NCBI RefSeq assembly: GCF_014644735.1
Contig: NZ_BMKZ01000009.1
Location: 1 to 64,000, forward strand
Reading direction: 5' to 3'
DNA: 64,000 bases
Source: Caldalkalibacillus thermarum
GTDB taxonomy: Bacteria; Bacillota; Bacilli; Caldalkalibacillales; Caldalkalibacillaceae
Part shown: positions 34,141 through 44,289 of the stretch, piece after piece
Position numbering within the stretch: the stretch's first letter is position 1
Layout of the letters: every line of letters starts with the position of its first letter
Program-made: the position numbers and the translations under genes
Notes under the pieces: model-generated
What the model was told of the DNA's origin: nothing
Seen by the model: only the letters and a program-made list of their open reading frames with translations
The model's database searches: none

Positions 34141-34785
34141 ATGAAATTTTCATGGAAGCATGCCCTGAGTTGGAGCACAGCCATTGCCGTTATCACCTTG
34201 GTGTTAGCGGCAATTTTCTCAATTGTGTCCTCTTTCATTTTAAGCGGGGCACCGCTGGCCATCGGCATGTTGGTGGTGATCATCATTGTCCTGATCGGCA
34301 TTGTCTTTGATACCATTGGCATCGCTGCAACTGCGGCCAATGAGGTGCCATTTCGGTCGATGGCCTCCAGAAAAATTACCGGTGCTAAAGAAGCCATCTA
34401 TATTTGCCGCAATGCCGATCGTTTCTCCAGCTTTTGTAACGATGTGATTGGTGATATCAGCGGCATTGTCAGCGGTACTGCCAGTGCGATTGTCATTTTA
34501 CAGCTGGCATTTGAGTTGGGATATGCCGAAGGCTCTGCCTTACACATGCTGGTTGGTGTTGTCTTTACCAGCTTGGTAGCTGCCTTGACTGTTGGCGGAA
34601 AGGCTCTGGGGAAATCATTTGCCATCCATTTTTCAATACAGATCATTTTGACCGTAGGCAAGCTATTTTACTTTATAAATAAAAAATTTCATATTTCCAT
34701 TTTTGATAGGAAAAATAAGAAGAAAAAGCGGCGCCGCTCAAATGGTCACTTACGCGGCTCCCGCAGAAATGGAAATGAGCGATGA
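34141..34785 (+). CDS. oapA: OLE-associated membrane protein OapA
   Basis: A 214-residue protein with four membrane segments (near residues 12-36, 39-66, 104-126 and 133-153) in a DUF21-like transmembrane arrangement, and a highly basic C-terminal tail (KKKKRRRSN then RGSRRNG) suited to RNA contact. The loop between the second and third helices carries [20 protein letters not shown]. OapA binds OLE RNA and holds it at the membrane in Halalkalibacterium (Bacillus) halodurans; the identification here rests on topology and position right after the OLE RNA. The final ATGA overlaps with the region of the dxs start. Confidence 0.9.
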   Translation: MKFSWKHALSWSTAIAVITLVLAAIFSIVSSFILSGAPLAIGMLVVIIIVLIGIVFDTIGIAATAANEVPFRSMASRKITGAKEAIYICRNADRFSSFCNDVIGDISGIVSGTASAIVILQLAFELGYAEGSALHMLVGVVFTSLVAALTVGGKALGKSFAIHFSIQIILTVGKLFYFINKKFHISIFDRKNKKKKRRRSNGHLRGSRRNGNER

Positions 34786-34799
34786 AAGCGAGGGTTCCT

Positions 34800-36689
34800 A
34801 TGCGCCTCAAGGATATTAAGAGTCCAGAACAAATAAAAAACTGTTCTCCGGCTCAGTTAAACCAGTTGGCCGCAGAGATTCGCCAATTTTTGATTGAGAA
34901 ATTGTCCAAAACAGGAGGCCATTTGGCACCCAATCTGGGTGTCGTGGAGCTGACCTTGGTGTTACATAAGTTGTTTGATTCCCCCAAAGACAAAATTATT
35001 TGGGATGTGGGGCATCAGGCCTATATACATAAAATATTGACGGGCCGGATGGACAAATTTGATACCCTGCGCCAGTACAAAGGTTTATGTGGCTTTCCCA
35101 AGCGCAGTGAAAGCGAACATGATATCTGGGAAACGGGACACAGCAGCACTTCCCTGTCTGCTGCCATGGGCATGGCCATCGCCCGTGATTTGCGCGGTTT
35201 GGATTATTATATTGTAGCCGTGATCGGTGACGGAGCCATGACAGGGGGAATGGCCCTGGAAGCCCTTAACCATATTGGCCATGAGCAAAAGGATATCATC
35301 GTCGTTTTAAACGACAACGAGATGTCTATTTCACCCAATGTTGGCGCTTTGCATAACCATCTGGGCAAATTGCGGACAGCTAAGCACTACAAATGGGCTA
35401 AAGAGGAAATTGAATATCTGATCAAAAAAATTCCCGCGATCGGCGGGACACTGGCTCGGACAGCAGAGCGGGTGAAGGACAGCCTGAAGTACTTGCTTGT
35501 GTCGGGAATCTTTTTTGAAGAACTGGGCTACACCTACTTGGGCCCTATTGATGGGCACAACGTGTCTGAGTTAGAGACCTGTTTCCGGCAAGCGAAGCGA
35601 ACCAAAGGACCTGTTCTCATGCATGTGGTCACGAAGAAAGGAAAAGGCTATGCGCCCGCTGAGGCTGATTCCGATACCTGGCACGGAGCTGGCCCGTACA
35701 AGATTGAATCTGGTGAATTGATCAAACCGGTTGAAGGCCCTCCTAATTATAAAGATGTGTTTGGACAAGCGATGATTGAGCTGGCAGAGCGTGACGAGCG
35801 CATTGTTGCCATCACACCGGCAATGTCTTCAGGTTCTGGACTCAACCCTTTTGCGGAACGGTTCCCTGATCGTTTTTACGATGTGGGTATTGCCGAACAG
35901 CATGCCGTGACCATGAGTGGAGGACTAGCTGTTGAAGGGATGAAACCGGTTTGCGCCATTTACTCCACCTTCCTGCAAAGGGGTTATGATCAGGTTATCC
36001 ACGATATTGTCCGGCAAAATCTAGATGTGTGTCTGGCTATTGACCGGGCTGGCCTGGTGGGTGGTGATGGCGAAACGCACCAGGGTGTGTATGATATTGG
36101 TTACTTGCGGATGTTGCCCAACATCAAAATTATGATGGGAAAAGATGAAAATGAATTCCGGAATCTCTTATATACGGCCTTGCATCTTAAGGGCCCAACA
36201 GCTGTCCGTTTCCCGCGGGGAAATGGCGTAGGCGTTCCGATCGGGGAGTTTAAGCTGATTGAAGTGGGGACATGGGAAATTCTGGAGAAGGGCCATCATG
36301 TGGCGATTCTAGCCGTCGGCCCCATGGTTCAGCTGGCCCTTAAAGCAAGAGACCAACTGGCCAAAGAAGGGTTAAAGCCCTATGTGGTCAATGCCCGCTT
36401 TATTAAGCCTCTGGATGAAAAGATGCTCAAAGAGCTGGCTGACCAAGGATTGAAATTTCTTACAGTAGAGGAACATGCTGTTAGCTGCGGCTTTGGCAGC
36501 GCTGTCTTGGAATTCTTTAATGAACAAGGCTATGAACATATTACGGTTAAGCGCCTTGGCATTCCCGATGTATTTGTGGAACATGGCAGCGTGGCTGAGC
36601 AACGTCGGGAAGTGGGCCTGACGGTTGAGAATATCGTTCATCATGTTAAACAACTTCATTTGAGGGAAAGGAAAGTACAAAGGGCTTAA
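34800..36689 (+). CDS. dxs: 1-deoxy-D-xylulose-5-phosphate synthase
   Basis: Condenses pyruvate and glyceraldehyde-3-phosphate in the first step of the MEP isoprenoid pathway. The 629-residue thiamine diphosphate enzyme shows [14 protein letters not shown], the TPP motif [15 protein letters not shown] near residue 142, [16 protein letters not shown] (catalytic Glu) and [12 protein letters not shown] 34800 follows GCGAGGG and gives the family N-terminus; ATG 34782 overlaps oapA. With ispA it brackets the OLE locus. Confidence 0.97.
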   Translation: MRLKDIKSPEQIKNCSPAQLNQLAAEIRQFLIEKLSKTGGHLAPNLGVVELTLVLHKLFDSPKDKIIWDVGHQAYIHKILTGRMDKFDTLRQYKGLCGFPKRSESEHDIWETGHSSTSLSAAMGMAIARDLRGLDYYIVAVIGDGAMTGGMALEALNHIGHEQKDIIVVLNDNEMSISPNVGALHNHLGKLRTAKHYKWAKEEIEYLIKKIPAIGGTLARTAERVKDSLKYLLVSGIFFEELGYTYLGPIDGHNVSELETCFRQAKRTKGPVLMHVVTKKGKGYAPAEADSDTWHGAGPYKIESGELIKPVEGPPNYKDVFGQAMIELAERDERIVAITPAMSSGSGLNPFAERFPDRFYDVGIAEQHAVTMSGGLAVEGMKPVCAIYSTFLQRGYDQVIHDIVRQNLDVCLAIDRAGLVGGDGETHQGVYDIGYLRMLPNIKIMMGKDENEFRNLLYTALHLKGPTAVRFPRGNGVGVPIGEFKLIEVGTWEILEKGHHVAILAVGPMVQLALKARDQLAKEGLKPYVVNARFIKPLDEKMLKELADQGLKFLTVEEHAVSCGFGSAVLEFFNEQGYEHITVKRLGIPDVFVEHGSVAEQRREVGLTVENIVHHVKQLHLRERKVQRA

Positions 36690-36690
36690 G

Positions 36691-37536
36691 ATGAAACCGA
36701 AACAGTATGCACCAAAGGAACGTGTCGATATATTGTTGGTTCAAAAAGGATATTTTGACAGTCGGGAAAAAGCCAAACGTGCCATCATGGCAGGTTTGGT
36801 TTTTTCTCACTCGGAAAGAATTGACAAACCAGGAATGAAAATTCCTGTTGACACACCGTTAACGGTGAAAGGCTCGCCCATTCCTTATGTGAGCCGTGGG
36901 GGGCTTAAGCTGGAAAAAGCCATCCGGTCGTTTAAGCTGGATCTACAGAATAAAGTTGTTGTGGATGTGGGTGCTTCCACCGGCGGCTTTACCGATTGCG
37001 CCCTCAAACACGGAGCCAAATTGGTTTATGCCCTAGATGTGGGCTACGGGCAACTGGACTGGTCTCTCAGGAATGATGAGCGGGTCATCATCATGGAACG
37101 GACCAATTTTCGCTATTGCAAGGTGGACGATTTTAAACATGGACAGCCTGATGTGGCCACTGTCGATGTTTCCTTTATTTCATTGGGATTAATTTTGCCC
37201 GTGTTGTATGATATTCTTAAACCCTGTGGTGTGGCTGTCGTGCTGATCAAGCCTCAGTTTGAAGCAGGTAAAGAAAAGGTGGGCAAGAAGGGATTGGTCA
37301 AGGATCCTTGTGTACATGAAGAGGTCATAACCAACGTATTACAGCAAGCGCTTGCCGAGGGGTTCTTCATTAAAGGCATTGATTATTCGCCCATTACCGG
37401 AGGAGAAGGGAACATTGAATTTTTGGCAGCGTTATCTAAAGCTGAACCTGGAGTGAAGGAGCAAACAGAGCAGGGGATAGACGCTTGGCGGCCTGTGATT
37501 GGCCAGGTTGTTAAACAGGCCCACTATTCATTATAG
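36691..37536 (+). CDS. tlyA: TlyA-family rRNA 2'-O-methyltransferase (YqxC)
   Basis: A 281-residue S4-domain plus FtsJ/RrmJ-type methyltransferase. The S4 domain spans residues about 8-65 (RVDILLVQKGYFDSREKAKR), and VVDVGASTGGFTDCAL near residue 90 is the S-adenosylmethionine site. Homologues methylate rRNA; some have haemolysin-like names for historical reasons. It begins two bases after dxs and precedes nadK, the typical Bacillales order. Confidence 0.93.
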   Translation: MKPKQYAPKERVDILLVQKGYFDSREKAKRAIMAGLVFSHSERIDKPGMKIPVDTPLTVKGSPIPYVSRGGLKLEKAIRSFKLDLQNKVVVDVGASTGGFTDCALKHGAKLVYALDVGYGQLDWSLRNDERVIIMERTNFRYCKVDDFKHGQPDVATVDVSFISLGLILPVLYDILKPCGVAVVLIKPQFEAGKEKVGKKGLVKDPCVHEEVITNVLQQALAEGFFIKGIDYSPITGGEGNIEFLAALSKAEPGVKEQTEQGIDAWRPVIGQVVKQAHYSL

Positions 37537-37575
37537 CTGGATAGGAGAAGAAAAGAGGAGAAAGTGGAGGACGTC

Positions 37576-38442
37576 ATGAAAACACTTACCATTGGTTTAG
37601 CCATTAACCGTGGTAAACCGAAAGCGCTGATTGTAGCCCGGGAATTAATCCCATACCTTGAGAAAAAAGGGATCCGGGTTGTCCTGGAACAGAGAGTGGC
37701 CGACTATGTGGACCGCAAAGATCTTGCCGTTCCCTATCGCGATTTTTATAAGCATGCTGACATCTTGTTTGTGTTTGGCGGAGACGGTACGATCTTAGGC
37801 ATTGCCAGAGATTTTGCCCCCTATGCTATTCCCATATTAGGTATTAATCTGGGGTACCTTGGCTTTTTATCTGAGGCTGAACCAGAAGATTTACCTGATG
37901 TTGTTGAAGCGCTTCTGGAAGGACGTTATCAGACAGAAAACCGCATGATGCTTCAAGCTGAGCTGATCCGCAACGGCAAGCTGATTGAAACTTGGCATGC
38001 TTTGAATGATATTGGCATTGCCAAAGGGTCATACAGCCGCATGATCACCTGTAAAATATTTTTGCAAAATAAAGTGTTAAATACTTTTTATGGAGATGGT
38101 CTGATTGTGTCCACCCCCACCGGCTCAACCGCCTACTCCATGTCAGCAGGAGGTCCAATCGTGGCGCCAAATATGCAGGCTTTGCTGATTACGCCTGTAT
38201 GTCCACACAGCTTAACAGCCCGGCCGATTATCCTGTCTCCTACTGAAGAAATTACCATTGAAGTAAGTGCTACCCATCAGGAGATCGGCCTTTCTGTTGA
38301 CGGTCAAATTGGTTATCAGCTCGAAGTGTTCGATCAAATTCGCATCCGCCGCTCCCCCTACACAACGATACTGATCAAGTGGAAAGACCGCACGTTTTTT
38401 GATGTGATCCGTGATAAATTTCACCAAGGCTTGGATAAATGA
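37576..38442 (+). CDS. nadK: NAD kinase
   Basis: Phosphorylates NAD to NADP. The 288-residue protein has the GGDGT motif at about residues 68-72, the NDIGIAKG version of the NE/D motif near 139 and [22 protein letters not shown] near 175. ATG 37576 is six bases after GTGGAGG. The gene overlaps argR slightly if the longer argR start is used. Confidence 0.95.
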   Translation: MKTLTIGLAINRGKPKALIVARELIPYLEKKGIRVVLEQRVADYVDRKDLAVPYRDFYKHADILFVFGGDGTILGIARDFAPYAIPILGINLGYLGFLSEAEPEDLPDVVEALLEGRYQTENRMMLQAELIRNGKLIETWHALNDIGIAKGSYSRMITCKIFLQNKVLNTFYGDGLIVSTPTGSTAYSMSAGGPIVAPNMQALLITPVCPHSLTARPIILSPTEEITIEVSATHQEIGLSVDGQIGYQLEVFDQIRIRRSPYTTILIKWKDRTFFDVIRDKFHQGLDK

Positions 38443-38453
38443 AGGAGGTGCAG

Positions 38454-38906
38454 ATGGTGAACAAACGTCAACGTCATTTACGCATCCGGGAAATTATTAG
38501 TAAATATGATATTGAAACCCAAGATGAACTGGTTGACCGTTTGCGGGAAGAGGGTTTTCAAGTCACCCAGGCAACCGTTTCCAGGGATATAAAGGAATTG
38601 AGTCTGATTAAAGTACCGTTAGCCAATGGACGTTACAAGTATTCCCTGCCGGCTGATCAGCGATACAATCCGTTGCAGAAACTAAAGCGGGTCCTGGTGG
38701 ACTGTTTTGTCAGCATTGACCATACGGAAAACCTGATCGTCTTAAAAACATTGCCTGGAAATGCAAATACGATCGGTGTTTTAATTGACCATCTTGACTG
38801 GCCTGAAGTGATGGGTAATATTAGCGGTGATGACACCATCTTAATCATTTGCAAAAAAAAAGAAGATGCACCACGGGTAGCTGAACGCTTTTTAGACTTG
38901 TTGTGA
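38454..38906 (+). CDS. argR: Arginine repressor ArgR/AhrC
   Basis: Hexameric arginine-dependent repressor of arginine biosynthesis and activator of catabolism. The 150-residue protein has an N-terminal winged helix with [15 protein letters not shown] and a C-terminal oligomerisation/arginine-binding domain with [14 protein letters not shown] and [13 protein letters not shown] 38454 or GTG 38457 fit the AAGGAGG at 38442-38448; the ATG at 38439 overlaps the nadK stop. recN follows, as in B. subtilis. Confidence 0.96.
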   Translation: MVNKRQRHLRIREIISKYDIETQDELVDRLREEGFQVTQATVSRDIKELSLIKVPLANGRYKYSLPADQRYNPLQKLKRVLVDCFVSIDHTENLIVLKTLPGNANTIGVLIDHLDWPEVMGNISGDDTILIICKKKEDAPRVAERFLDLL

Positions 38907-38934
38907 AAGCTTGAAGTGAAAATGAGGGATACAT

Positions 38935-40677
38935 ATGTTAGTGGAGCTTTCGATGCGTAATTTTGCGCTGATTCCTTCATTAACCATCGCCTTTGAACCA
39001 GGGTTTAATGTGTTGACCGGGGAAACGGGTGCTGGAAAATCAATGCTAGTAGAGGCGATCTCTTTGCTTGTAGGAGGAAGGGCATCGCTTGATTATGTGC
39101 GTCACGGACAGCAGAAGGCTGAGATTGAAGGTTTATTTAGTATTCCCGAGCAACATCCTTCCCGTTCCCTGCTCTCTGAGCTGGGCATCGAGTTTGAGGA
39201 TGACATGCTCATTTTACGCCGGGATATTAACATCAAGGGTAAAAATATTTGCCGCATAAACGGCAAGTTAGTCACCCTGGCCGTTTTGCGGGAAGTGGGA
39301 CAGCTTTTGCTGGACATTCAGGGTCAGCATGAACACCAGCATTTACTTGCTGAGGAGCGGCATCTTGCTTTGCTTGATGAATATGGCAAAGCAAAGATCG
39401 CTTCCCATAAAAAAGAATATCTTTCCTTGTTCAACAAGTTAAAGAAATTGAACCGTACCATCAAACAGCTGAATGAGAACGAACAGCAACTCGCTCAACG
39501 GCTGGATTTATTCCGCTATCAATATCAAGAGATTGCTGCCGCAGAGCTGGTACCGGGGGAAGATGAAGAGCTGGAAAAAGAAAGGCGGGTCAAAGGAAAT
39601 GCCCAGAAGTTGTATCAGGGAATGGAACAGGTGGTCGACGCCCTGTATGGAGACGGGCGGGCCATGGACTCCCTGGCTGTAGCTATGAATGAGCTGAGGG
39701 CATGTGCAGAGATTGATGAAAGCCTTGAGCCTTACACTGAAAGGCTGGAATCACTGTATTATCAGGTTGAAGATATCGTTCACGAATGCCGTAAATATGC
39801 TGAATCAATCGAATTTGATCCTGAACGGCTTCATGAAATTGAGTCCAGGCTGGAGAAAATTGAGCAGTTAAAACGAAAATATGGCAAAACGGTTGACGAA
39901 ATTTTGGCTTATGCTTCTAAAATTGAAGAAGAACTGGATACCCTGGAACATCGGGAAGAGCGCATGGCTGAACTTATGAAACAAAGGGAAAACCTGCTTC
40001 TGGATCTTGCGGTTGAAGCTGAACAGTTAACGCGAATCAGGAAAGAGGTTGCCGCAGATTTAACGCAGGCCATAAAGCAGGAATTAGCAGGGCTGTATAT
40101 GGACCAAACGGAAATAGACATTGCTTTTTCTCCATTAGGTGCAGGCAGTGATCAAGTGGAATACCGGGGTAAAAAACGGTGGATTAGTCAGGAAGGCTGG
40201 GATCAGATCCAGTGGCTGATCGCCCCCAATCCGGGGGAACCGCCCAAACCACTGGCCAAGATTGCCTCAGGCGGAGAGTTATCCCGGTTGCTTTTGGCAC
40301 TGAAAACCGTGTTTGCCAAGCTGGAGCCCGTTACCTCCTTAATATTCGATGAAATTGATACGGGTGTAAGCGGCAGAGTGGTACAAGCCATGGCTGAAAA
40401 GTTGTACACGATCTCCTTGGATCGTCAAGTGATTTGCATCACCCATCAGCCCCAGATGGCTGCCATGGCCGATCACCATTTATACATCATGAAGCGAACT
40501 GGTGACCATGGAACGGAAACAACGGTGATTCCCCTAGATCGTGAGGGACGCCACTTGGAAATCGCCCGCATGATGAGCGGCCATCATTTGACAGAAACAA
40601 CTAAAGAACATGTACAGGAATTGATCCAGCAGGCTGAAAACATTAAAGCCCACTTGCAGGAGAAGCTATCCAGATAA
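38935..40677 (+). CDS. recN: DNA repair ATPase RecN
   Basis: SMC-like protein acting early in double-strand-break repair. The 580-residue protein has Walker A GETGAGKS at residues 29-36, a central coiled coil (residues about 155-375) and a C-terminal ABC half with ASGGELSRLLLALK and LIFDEIDTGVSG. A terminator hairpin overlaps the last codons and stop. Confidence 0.96.
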   Translation: MLVELSMRNFALIPSLTIAFEPGFNVLTGETGAGKSMLVEAISLLVGGRASLDYVRHGQQKAEIEGLFSIPEQHPSRSLLSELGIEFEDDMLILRRDINIKGKNICRINGKLVTLAVLREVGQLLLDIQGQHEHQHLLAEERHLALLDEYGKAKIASHKKEYLSLFNKLKKLNRTIKQLNENEQQLAQRLDLFRYQYQEIAAAELVPGEDEELEKERRVKGNAQKLYQGMEQVVDALYGDGRAMDSLAVAMNELRACAEIDESLEPYTERLESLYYQVEDIVHECRKYAESIEFDPERLHEIESRLEKIEQLKRKYGKTVDEILAYASKIEEELDTLEHREERMAELMKQRENLLLDLAVEAEQLTRIRKEVAADLTQAIKQELAGLYMDQTEIDIAFSPLGAGSDQVEYRGKKRWISQEGWDQIQWLIAPNPGEPPKPLAKIASGGELSRLLLALKTVFAKLEPVTSLIFDEIDTGVSGRVVQAMAEKLYTISLDRQVICITHQPQMAAMADHHLYIMKRTGDHGTETTVIPLDREGRHLEIARMMSGHHLTETTKEHVQELIQQAENIKAHLQEKLSR

Positions 40678-40690
40678 GGATAGCTTTTTT
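40663..40690 (+). terminator. Terminator overlapping the recN stop codon
   Basis: Perfect 9-bp stem AAGCTATCC/GGATAGCTT with a 6-base loop containing the TAA, then four T residues. Confidence 0.9.
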
Positions 40691-40782
40691 GCTGGCGTCA
40701 AGTTATATTTGAATAGGCCAAAGGCAACATTATAGATAAGTCACGTGGAGGTGTAGGTAGGGAAGCAGGAGAGTGATTATCG

Positions 40783-42057
40783 TTGTTCCAGACAAAACTA
40801 AAAATAATCGGGCTTTGTTTAGTGGCCTTAACCCTGTTCATTGTCACATCAACGCCATTCCAAGCCTTTGCATCAATTCCTGATGAAATTCGCCTTTATG
40901 AAGGCAAATATTTCAGCTTCCCCTCCTCTCTGCCTGTCAGTGGAGAGGTCGCAAGTGACAACCTGCAAGTGGTCAAAACTGAAGAAAATGTGATACAGGC
41001 CATTGGAACTGGGACGACACAGGTGCAAGTTAAGGTGGGCAATGTGCCGCTCAAAAAGGTAAAAGTTAACGTCCTGCCTGAGTTAAAAGTTTATCCCGGC
41101 GGGCAATCCATCGGTGTCCAACTGCAATCAGTGGGACCACTGATTGTCGGATACCATTTTATTGACACCGAAGAAGGGAAAATATCTCCAACTGAACAAG
41201 CCAACATCCGCATTGGGGATATGATTGTCAAAATAAATGGCCGATCCATTGAAACGCTGGAGGAGATCAGTCACATCGTCAATAAGGCTGGAGAAAATGA
41301 CGAAACGCTAAACATTGAGCTTCTAAGGGGAAAAGAAACCCTGACTGTCGATGTGAAACCCATTTATGACAAAAGGGAAAAAGCTTACCGCTTAGGTGCT
41401 TATATCCGCAATTCTGCTGCTGGTGTAGGAACATTGACCTTTATTCACCCTGAAACAGGTGCTTATGGGGCGTTGGGTCACGTTATTACTGACATGGATA
41501 CACAGAAACCCATCGTGGTGGGAGAGGGCGCCATTCTTGAATCGAATGTCAGTGCCATAGAAAAAGGTGTGCGTGGGGGCCCAGGTGAAAAGCTGAGCCA
41601 AATCCACAAAAACAGAGTACTTGGAGATGTTAAGAAGAATACACCGTTTGGCATTTTTGGTCATATGAAAGAAACGGTAAAAAATGGCATTATCGACAAC
41701 CCTATTCCCGTTGGATTAAGTGAAGAAGTGAAAAAGGGACCTGCTCAGATTTTAACGGTTGTTGAGGGACAAAAAGTGGAGATGTTTGACATAGAGATAG
41801 TGGAAATAATGGAACAAAAATTTCCAGCCACCAAGGGGTTAATCATCAAGGTGACGGACCCGGAATTATTAAATAAAACAGGTGGAATTGTGCAGGGGAT
41901 GAGCGGAAGTCCCATTATTCAAGACGGGAAGCTGATTGGGGCGGTTACCCATGTCTTTGTTAACGATCCAACCAGCGGATACGGTTTATTCATCGAATGG
42001 ATGCTGGATGATGCCGGACTCCTCGATCAATCTGAACAGAAACCAAAGGCAAGTTAA
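40783..42057 (+). CDS. spoIVB: SpoIVB serine peptidase
   Basis: Forespore-secreted S55 protease that starts the SigmaK checkpoint by cleaving SpoIVFA. The 424-residue protein has a signal or anchor helix (residues about 7-30), a PDZ domain (near 105-200, GDMIVKINGRSIETLEEI) and the protease domain. GALGHVITDMDT holds the catalytic His, and GMSGSPIIQDGKLIGAVTHV the catalytic Ser (near residue 375). TTG 40783 is the start. A terminator overlaps the stop. Confidence 0.95.
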   Translation: MFQTKLKIIGLCLVALTLFIVTSTPFQAFASIPDEIRLYEGKYFSFPSSLPVSGEVASDNLQVVKTEENVIQAIGTGTTQVQVKVGNVPLKKVKVNVLPELKVYPGGQSIGVQLQSVGPLIVGYHFIDTEEGKISPTEQANIRIGDMIVKINGRSIETLEEISHIVNKAGENDETLNIELLRGKETLTVDVKPIYDKREKAYRLGAYIRNSAAGVGTLTFIHPETGAYGALGHVITDMDTQKPIVVGEGAILESNVSAIEKGVRGGPGEKLSQIHKNRVLGDVKKNTPFGIFGHMKETVKNGIIDNPIPVGLSEEVKKGPAQILTVVEGQKVEMFDIEIVEIMEQKFPATKGLIIKVTDPELLNKTGGIVQGMSGSPIIQDGKLIGAVTHVFVNDPTSGYGLFIEWMLDDAGLLDQSEQKPKAS

Positions 42058-42075
42058 GCCTTGGTTTCTTTTTTT
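42040..42075 (+). terminator. Terminator overlapping the spoIVB stop codon
   Basis: AAACCAAAGGC pairs with GCCTTGGTTT (one bulged A); the loop contains the TAA and the tail is CTTTTTTT. Confidence 0.85.
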
Positions 42076-42076
42076 G

Positions 42077-42083
42077 TGTCGAA
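42077..42083 (+). promoter_or_regulatory. 0A box 1 upstream of spo0A
   Basis: TGTCGAA, an exact Spo0A~P recognition core, directly after the spoIVB terminator tail and 149 bases before the spo0A start. Confidence 0.65.
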
Positions 42084-42166
42084 TCAGCTGGGAAAAGATC
42101 GAAATAAAAGGGAAATTATTTTTTTTGAGAAAACCTGAAGGAATTGGCAGGAAGGTAAAGGTTTCA

Positions 42167-42173
42167 TGTCGAA
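42167..42173 (+). promoter_or_regulatory. 0A box 2 upstream of spo0A
   Basis: A second exact TGTCGAA (context CATGTCGAAAC), 58 bases before the spo0A start and 90 bases from box 1. Its position suits autoregulation by Spo0A~P. Confidence 0.65.
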
Positions 42174-42231
42174 ACAGGAATATAGTGCCTTTTTCTTGCC
42201 AGATTATTGATCGTTAGGAGGAGAAGAGTGC

Positions 42232-43032
42232 GTGAAACCAATCAAACTTGTCCTGGCCGATGATAACCATGAATTTGTCCAATTAATGGAAGACTATTTT
42301 TCCCAACAAACAGATATGGAAGTGGTGGGAACCGCCTACAATGGGGTTGAGGTTTTAGATATTTTGGAGAGAGTAGAACCGGATGTCATCATCCTGGATA
42401 TCATTATGCCCCATTTAGATGGTTTAGCTGTTTTGGAAAGGTTACGCAGCGAAAAATTCCGACTGCAAGCCAAAGTGATCATGCTGACCGCTTTCGGACA
42501 AGAGGATGTAACCAAGCGGGCTGTTGAACTGGGTGCATCATACTATATTTTGAAGCCGTTTGAAATGGATATCCTTGCCCAAAGGATCCGCCAGCTGATG
42601 GTTAATCATAAACCAGCCACTGTTTCCACGGCAGCTTATAAAAGCCTTTCTGTGGCAGTCAAACCACCGTACGAGCAAAAAAGTCTGGATGAACGGATCA
42701 CGGGGATTATTCACGAAATTGGAGTACCTGCCCATATCAAAGGATATCTCTATTTGCGGGAAGCCATTACCATGGTCTACAACAATCTTGAATTATTGGG
42801 TTCGATCACCAAAATTTTGTATCCAGAAATTGCCAAAAAATATAACACCACACCAAGCCGGGTAGAACGGGCAATTCGCCATGCCATCGAAGTGGCCTGG
42901 AACCGGGGCAACATGGATTCCATTAATAAGATGTTTAGCAATACGGTGAGCAGCCATAAGGCAAAACCAACCAATTCAGAATTTATTGCCATGGTGGCCG
43001 ATAAGCTGCGCTTAGAATATAAAGCCGGTTGA
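42232..43032 (+). CDS. spo0A: Sporulation master regulator Spo0A
   Basis: Response regulator at the end of the phosphorelay that commits the cell to sporulation. The 266-residue protein has the receiver domain (Asp10, Asp11, phosphoacceptor Asp56 in [12 protein letters not shown]) and the C-terminal effector domain with the recognition helix in [20 protein letters not shown] 42232 is behind AGGAGGAG. Two 0A boxes lie upstream. A terminator follows the gene. Confidence 0.97.
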   Translation: MKPIKLVLADDNHEFVQLMEDYFSQQTDMEVVGTAYNGVEVLDILERVEPDVIILDIIMPHLDGLAVLERLRSEKFRLQAKVIMLTAFGQEDVTKRAVELGASYYILKPFEMDILAQRIRQLMVNHKPATVSTAAYKSLSVAVKPPYEQKSLDERITGIIHEIGVPAHIKGYLYLREAITMVYNNLELLGSITKILYPEIAKKYNTTPSRVERAIRHAIEVAWNRGNMDSINKMFSNTVSSHKAKPTNSEFIAMVADKLRLEYKAG

Positions 43033-43048
43033 AAGGAACTGAACGAAA

Positions 43049-43082
43049 GAAGGGAGTCATAACGAACTCTCTTCTTTTTTTT
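43049..43082 (+). terminator. Terminator after spo0A
   Basis: Stem GAAGGGAGT/ACTCTCTTC with one G-U pair and eight T residues. Confidence 0.9.
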
Positions 43083-43145
43083 GTGTTGTTCTGCTCAAGA
43101 TTTGACCATACTAAAGAGGAGACGACTTCTCAAGGAGCGACCGAC

Positions 43146-44219
43146 ATGAATAACCAGCTGACCACCACAAGTTATGGACCTGTTTATTTTCATCATCGTA
43201 CCAAACAGCTTGTGCAGTGGATACCTGAAGGTGCTTTTGCGTTGATTGAACATAAGGATATCGATGAAATGGCGGCCTTGGCCCTCATTTCAAAGAACAT
43301 AAAAGGGGTTTTAAACTATGAGCCCTCAATGTCAGGTGATTATCCCAGTTTAGGTACAATCCGTCTCTTGGAACATGGAGTACCTGTTTATGATGTTGAT
43401 GACCCAGACAAAGTGAAACAAGTGTTGCACCAAGGCCACATCATCGGTATTACAGGTAGTAAGTTGTGGCTGAAAGAAGAGGAACAACACATGTTTTTGA
43501 GTTCATTAACCCCATATACTTACCAGAATATCCTTAGCAAACTAAAACAGGCTCAAGCCAACCTGACCAGCCGGCTGCAAAAGTTTGTTGAAAACACCCT
43601 GAGCAATGCCTTCATAGAGCTGCCAGAAATCTTGACCTCGATTCCCATCCCAAAGTTGGCCACTGATATGCGCAACCGGCATGTGGTGGTTGTCACGAGG
43701 GGAAGCGGTTACATGGCGGATTTAATGGCCCTGCAAAACTATATCAGGGAAATGCAACCTGTCCTAATTGGGGTCGATGGCGGAGCAGATGCTATTTTGG
43801 AGTGTGGAATGAAGCCAGATGTGATTTGTGGAGATATGGACAGTATTTCACACTATGCTCTCTGTTCTGGCGCTGAGATCGTGGTCCACGCCTATAAAAA
43901 CGGCCGGGCACCTGGAATGGAAGTGGTGCAAAAACTGGGACTCTGTGCCCATCTTTTTCCCTGCTTTGGCACGAGTGAAGATGCCGCACACCTTCTTGCT
44001 TATGAGGCGGGAGCCAGATTAATTGTCTCTGTGGGCAGTCACACCCACATGCTTGACTTCTTGGAAAAAGGGCGAAAAGGAATGGCCTCCACCCTGCTGG
44101 TCCGCTTTAAGTTGGGAGGAAAACTGTTGGATGCCAAAGGGATTCATCATCTTTTTCCGTCTAAGCTTAATTCCAGAATCTCCTCAGCCCGTTCCTATCT
44201 GGATGCCCTCCTTTATTAA
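43146..44219 (+). CDS. SteA-like protein (thiamine pyrophosphokinase-like fold)
   Basis: A 357-residue soluble protein. The first half contains a domain found in SteA proteins (residues about 10-110) and a helical linker; the second half (from about residue 180) shows a thiamine-pyrophosphokinase-like core with VLIGVDGGADAILECG and PDVICGDMDSI. A C-terminal helix ends the protein. SteA of Corynebacterium is a cytokinetic ring protein working with the membrane protein SteB. ATG 43146 is eight bases from AAGGAG; longer in-frame starts to 43029 overlap the terminator. It heads a three-gene set unlike B. subtilis at this position. Confidence 0.75.
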   Translation: MNNQLTTTSYGPVYFHHRTKQLVQWIPEGAFALIEHKDIDEMAALALISKNIKGVLNYEPSMSGDYPSLGTIRLLEHGVPVYDVDDPDKVKQVLHQGHIIGITGSKLWLKEEEQHMFLSSLTPYTYQNILSKLKQAQANLTSRLQKFVENTLSNAFIELPEILTSIPIPKLATDMRNRHVVVVTRGSGYMADLMALQNYIREMQPVLIGVDGGADAILECGMKPDVICGDMDSISHYALCSGAEIVVHAYKNGRAPGMEVVQKLGLCAHLFPCFGTSEDAAHLLAYEAGARLIVSVGSHTHMLDFLEKGRKGMASTLLVRFKLGGKLLDAKGIHHLFPSKLNSRISSARSYLDALLY

Positions 44220-44289
44220 GCCAGTTATTAAACCAGAAGATGCGGGGTTGCTATTGGTTGATTAAACATGTCCTAAAGGTGGGTTACAT

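Noticed and set aside
40703-40734. Forespore promoter of spoIVB (TGAATA, CATTATA)
   Set aside because: The two elements are only 12 bases apart, too close for SigmaG or SigmaF; SigmaE alternatives fit worse. A promoter is expected but I cannot place it.
42139-42145. SigmaH -35 (AGGAATT) before spo0A
   Set aside because: The -35 sequence is good, but no GAAT-type -10 occurs at the required distance.
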